A stretch of DNA of 5,627 bases from Chloroflexota bacterium. Its GTDB lineage: Bacteria > Chloroflexota > Anaerolineae > Anaerolineales > Villigracilaceae. Under the pieces are notes generated by a model that searched no databases, was not told the DNA's origin, and saw only the letters and a program-made list of their open reading frames with translations. The position numbers and the translations under genes are program-made. Shown piece after piece: positions 5,602-5,627 of this stretch (position 1 is its first letter; each line of letters begins with the position of its first letter). Where the stretch lies: positions 1 through 5,627 of the forward strand of contig JAKAMM010000132.1 in the NCBI GenBank assembly GCA_021812905.1, read 5' to 3'.

Positions 5602-5627
5602 TAGGCGCTTCTCCTTTGGTAAAACTC
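5602..5627 (-). promoter_or_regulatory. 5' leader of the binding-protein gene, with ribosome binding site
   Basis: Only 26 bases upstream of the operon's first visible gene are present. They contain AAAGGAG at 5611-5617 with nine-base spacing, a good ribosome binding site. The promoter, any regulator and any upstream ATPase genes lie outside the window. Confidence 0.75.

Noticed and set aside
1..5627. CRISPR array, insertion sequence, prophage or toxin-antitoxin system
   Set aside because: There are no regularly spaced direct repeats, no transposase or integrase frames, no target-site duplications visible, and all sizeable genes belong to housekeeping or transport families.

Overview
The window reads as part of an ordinary bacterial chromosome, probably from an uncultured or environmental lineage. 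A Chloroflexota (Anaerolineae-like) origin is my best guess, from the style of the lipoprotein N-terminus, the palindromic repeats between genes and the moderate GC content. This is an impression, not a phylogenetic result.

Layout from left to right. (1) Positions 1-176, minus strand: the first 58 codons of a MoxR-type AAA+ ATPase, cut by the left edge. (2) Positions 177-534: no convincing gene; this stretch holds a nested imperfect palindrome, one tiny open frame behind a perfect Shine-Dalgarno heptamer, a small GC-rich hairpin and the tRNA promoter. (3) Positions 535-607, plus strand: tRNA-Asp(GTC) with a sigma70-type promoter and a strong, apparently bidirectional terminator at 617-651. 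(4) Positions 652-856: no supported gene, but an orphan hairpin plus U-tract at 744-772. (5) Positions 857-5627, minus strand: one compact operon read right to left as lipoprotein substrate-binding protein, DppC/OppC-type permease, DppB/OppB-type permease and acetamidase/formamidase-family amidase, closed by a terminator at about 857-911.

The operon makes sense as an uptake-and-hydrolysis unit. The binding protein captures a peptide-like or amide-bearing ligand outside the membrane, the two permeases form the channel, and the cytoplasmic amidase would release ammonia from the imported compound or a product of it. The two ATPase subunits expected for this transporter family are not in the window, so they must be encoded beyond the right edge or elsewhere. 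The spacing fits unequal expression: a hairpin follows the binding-protein gene and the first permease lacks a well-placed ribosome binding site, while the second permease starts one base after the first one stops.

I see no mobile element, CRISPR array or defence system. The points most worth a second look are the lysine-rich C-terminal tail on the amidase, the pairing of a peptide-family ABC importer with an amidase, the hairpin between binding protein and permease, an unusual T-loop base in the tRNA, and the orphan terminator-like hairpin in the convergent intergenic region.
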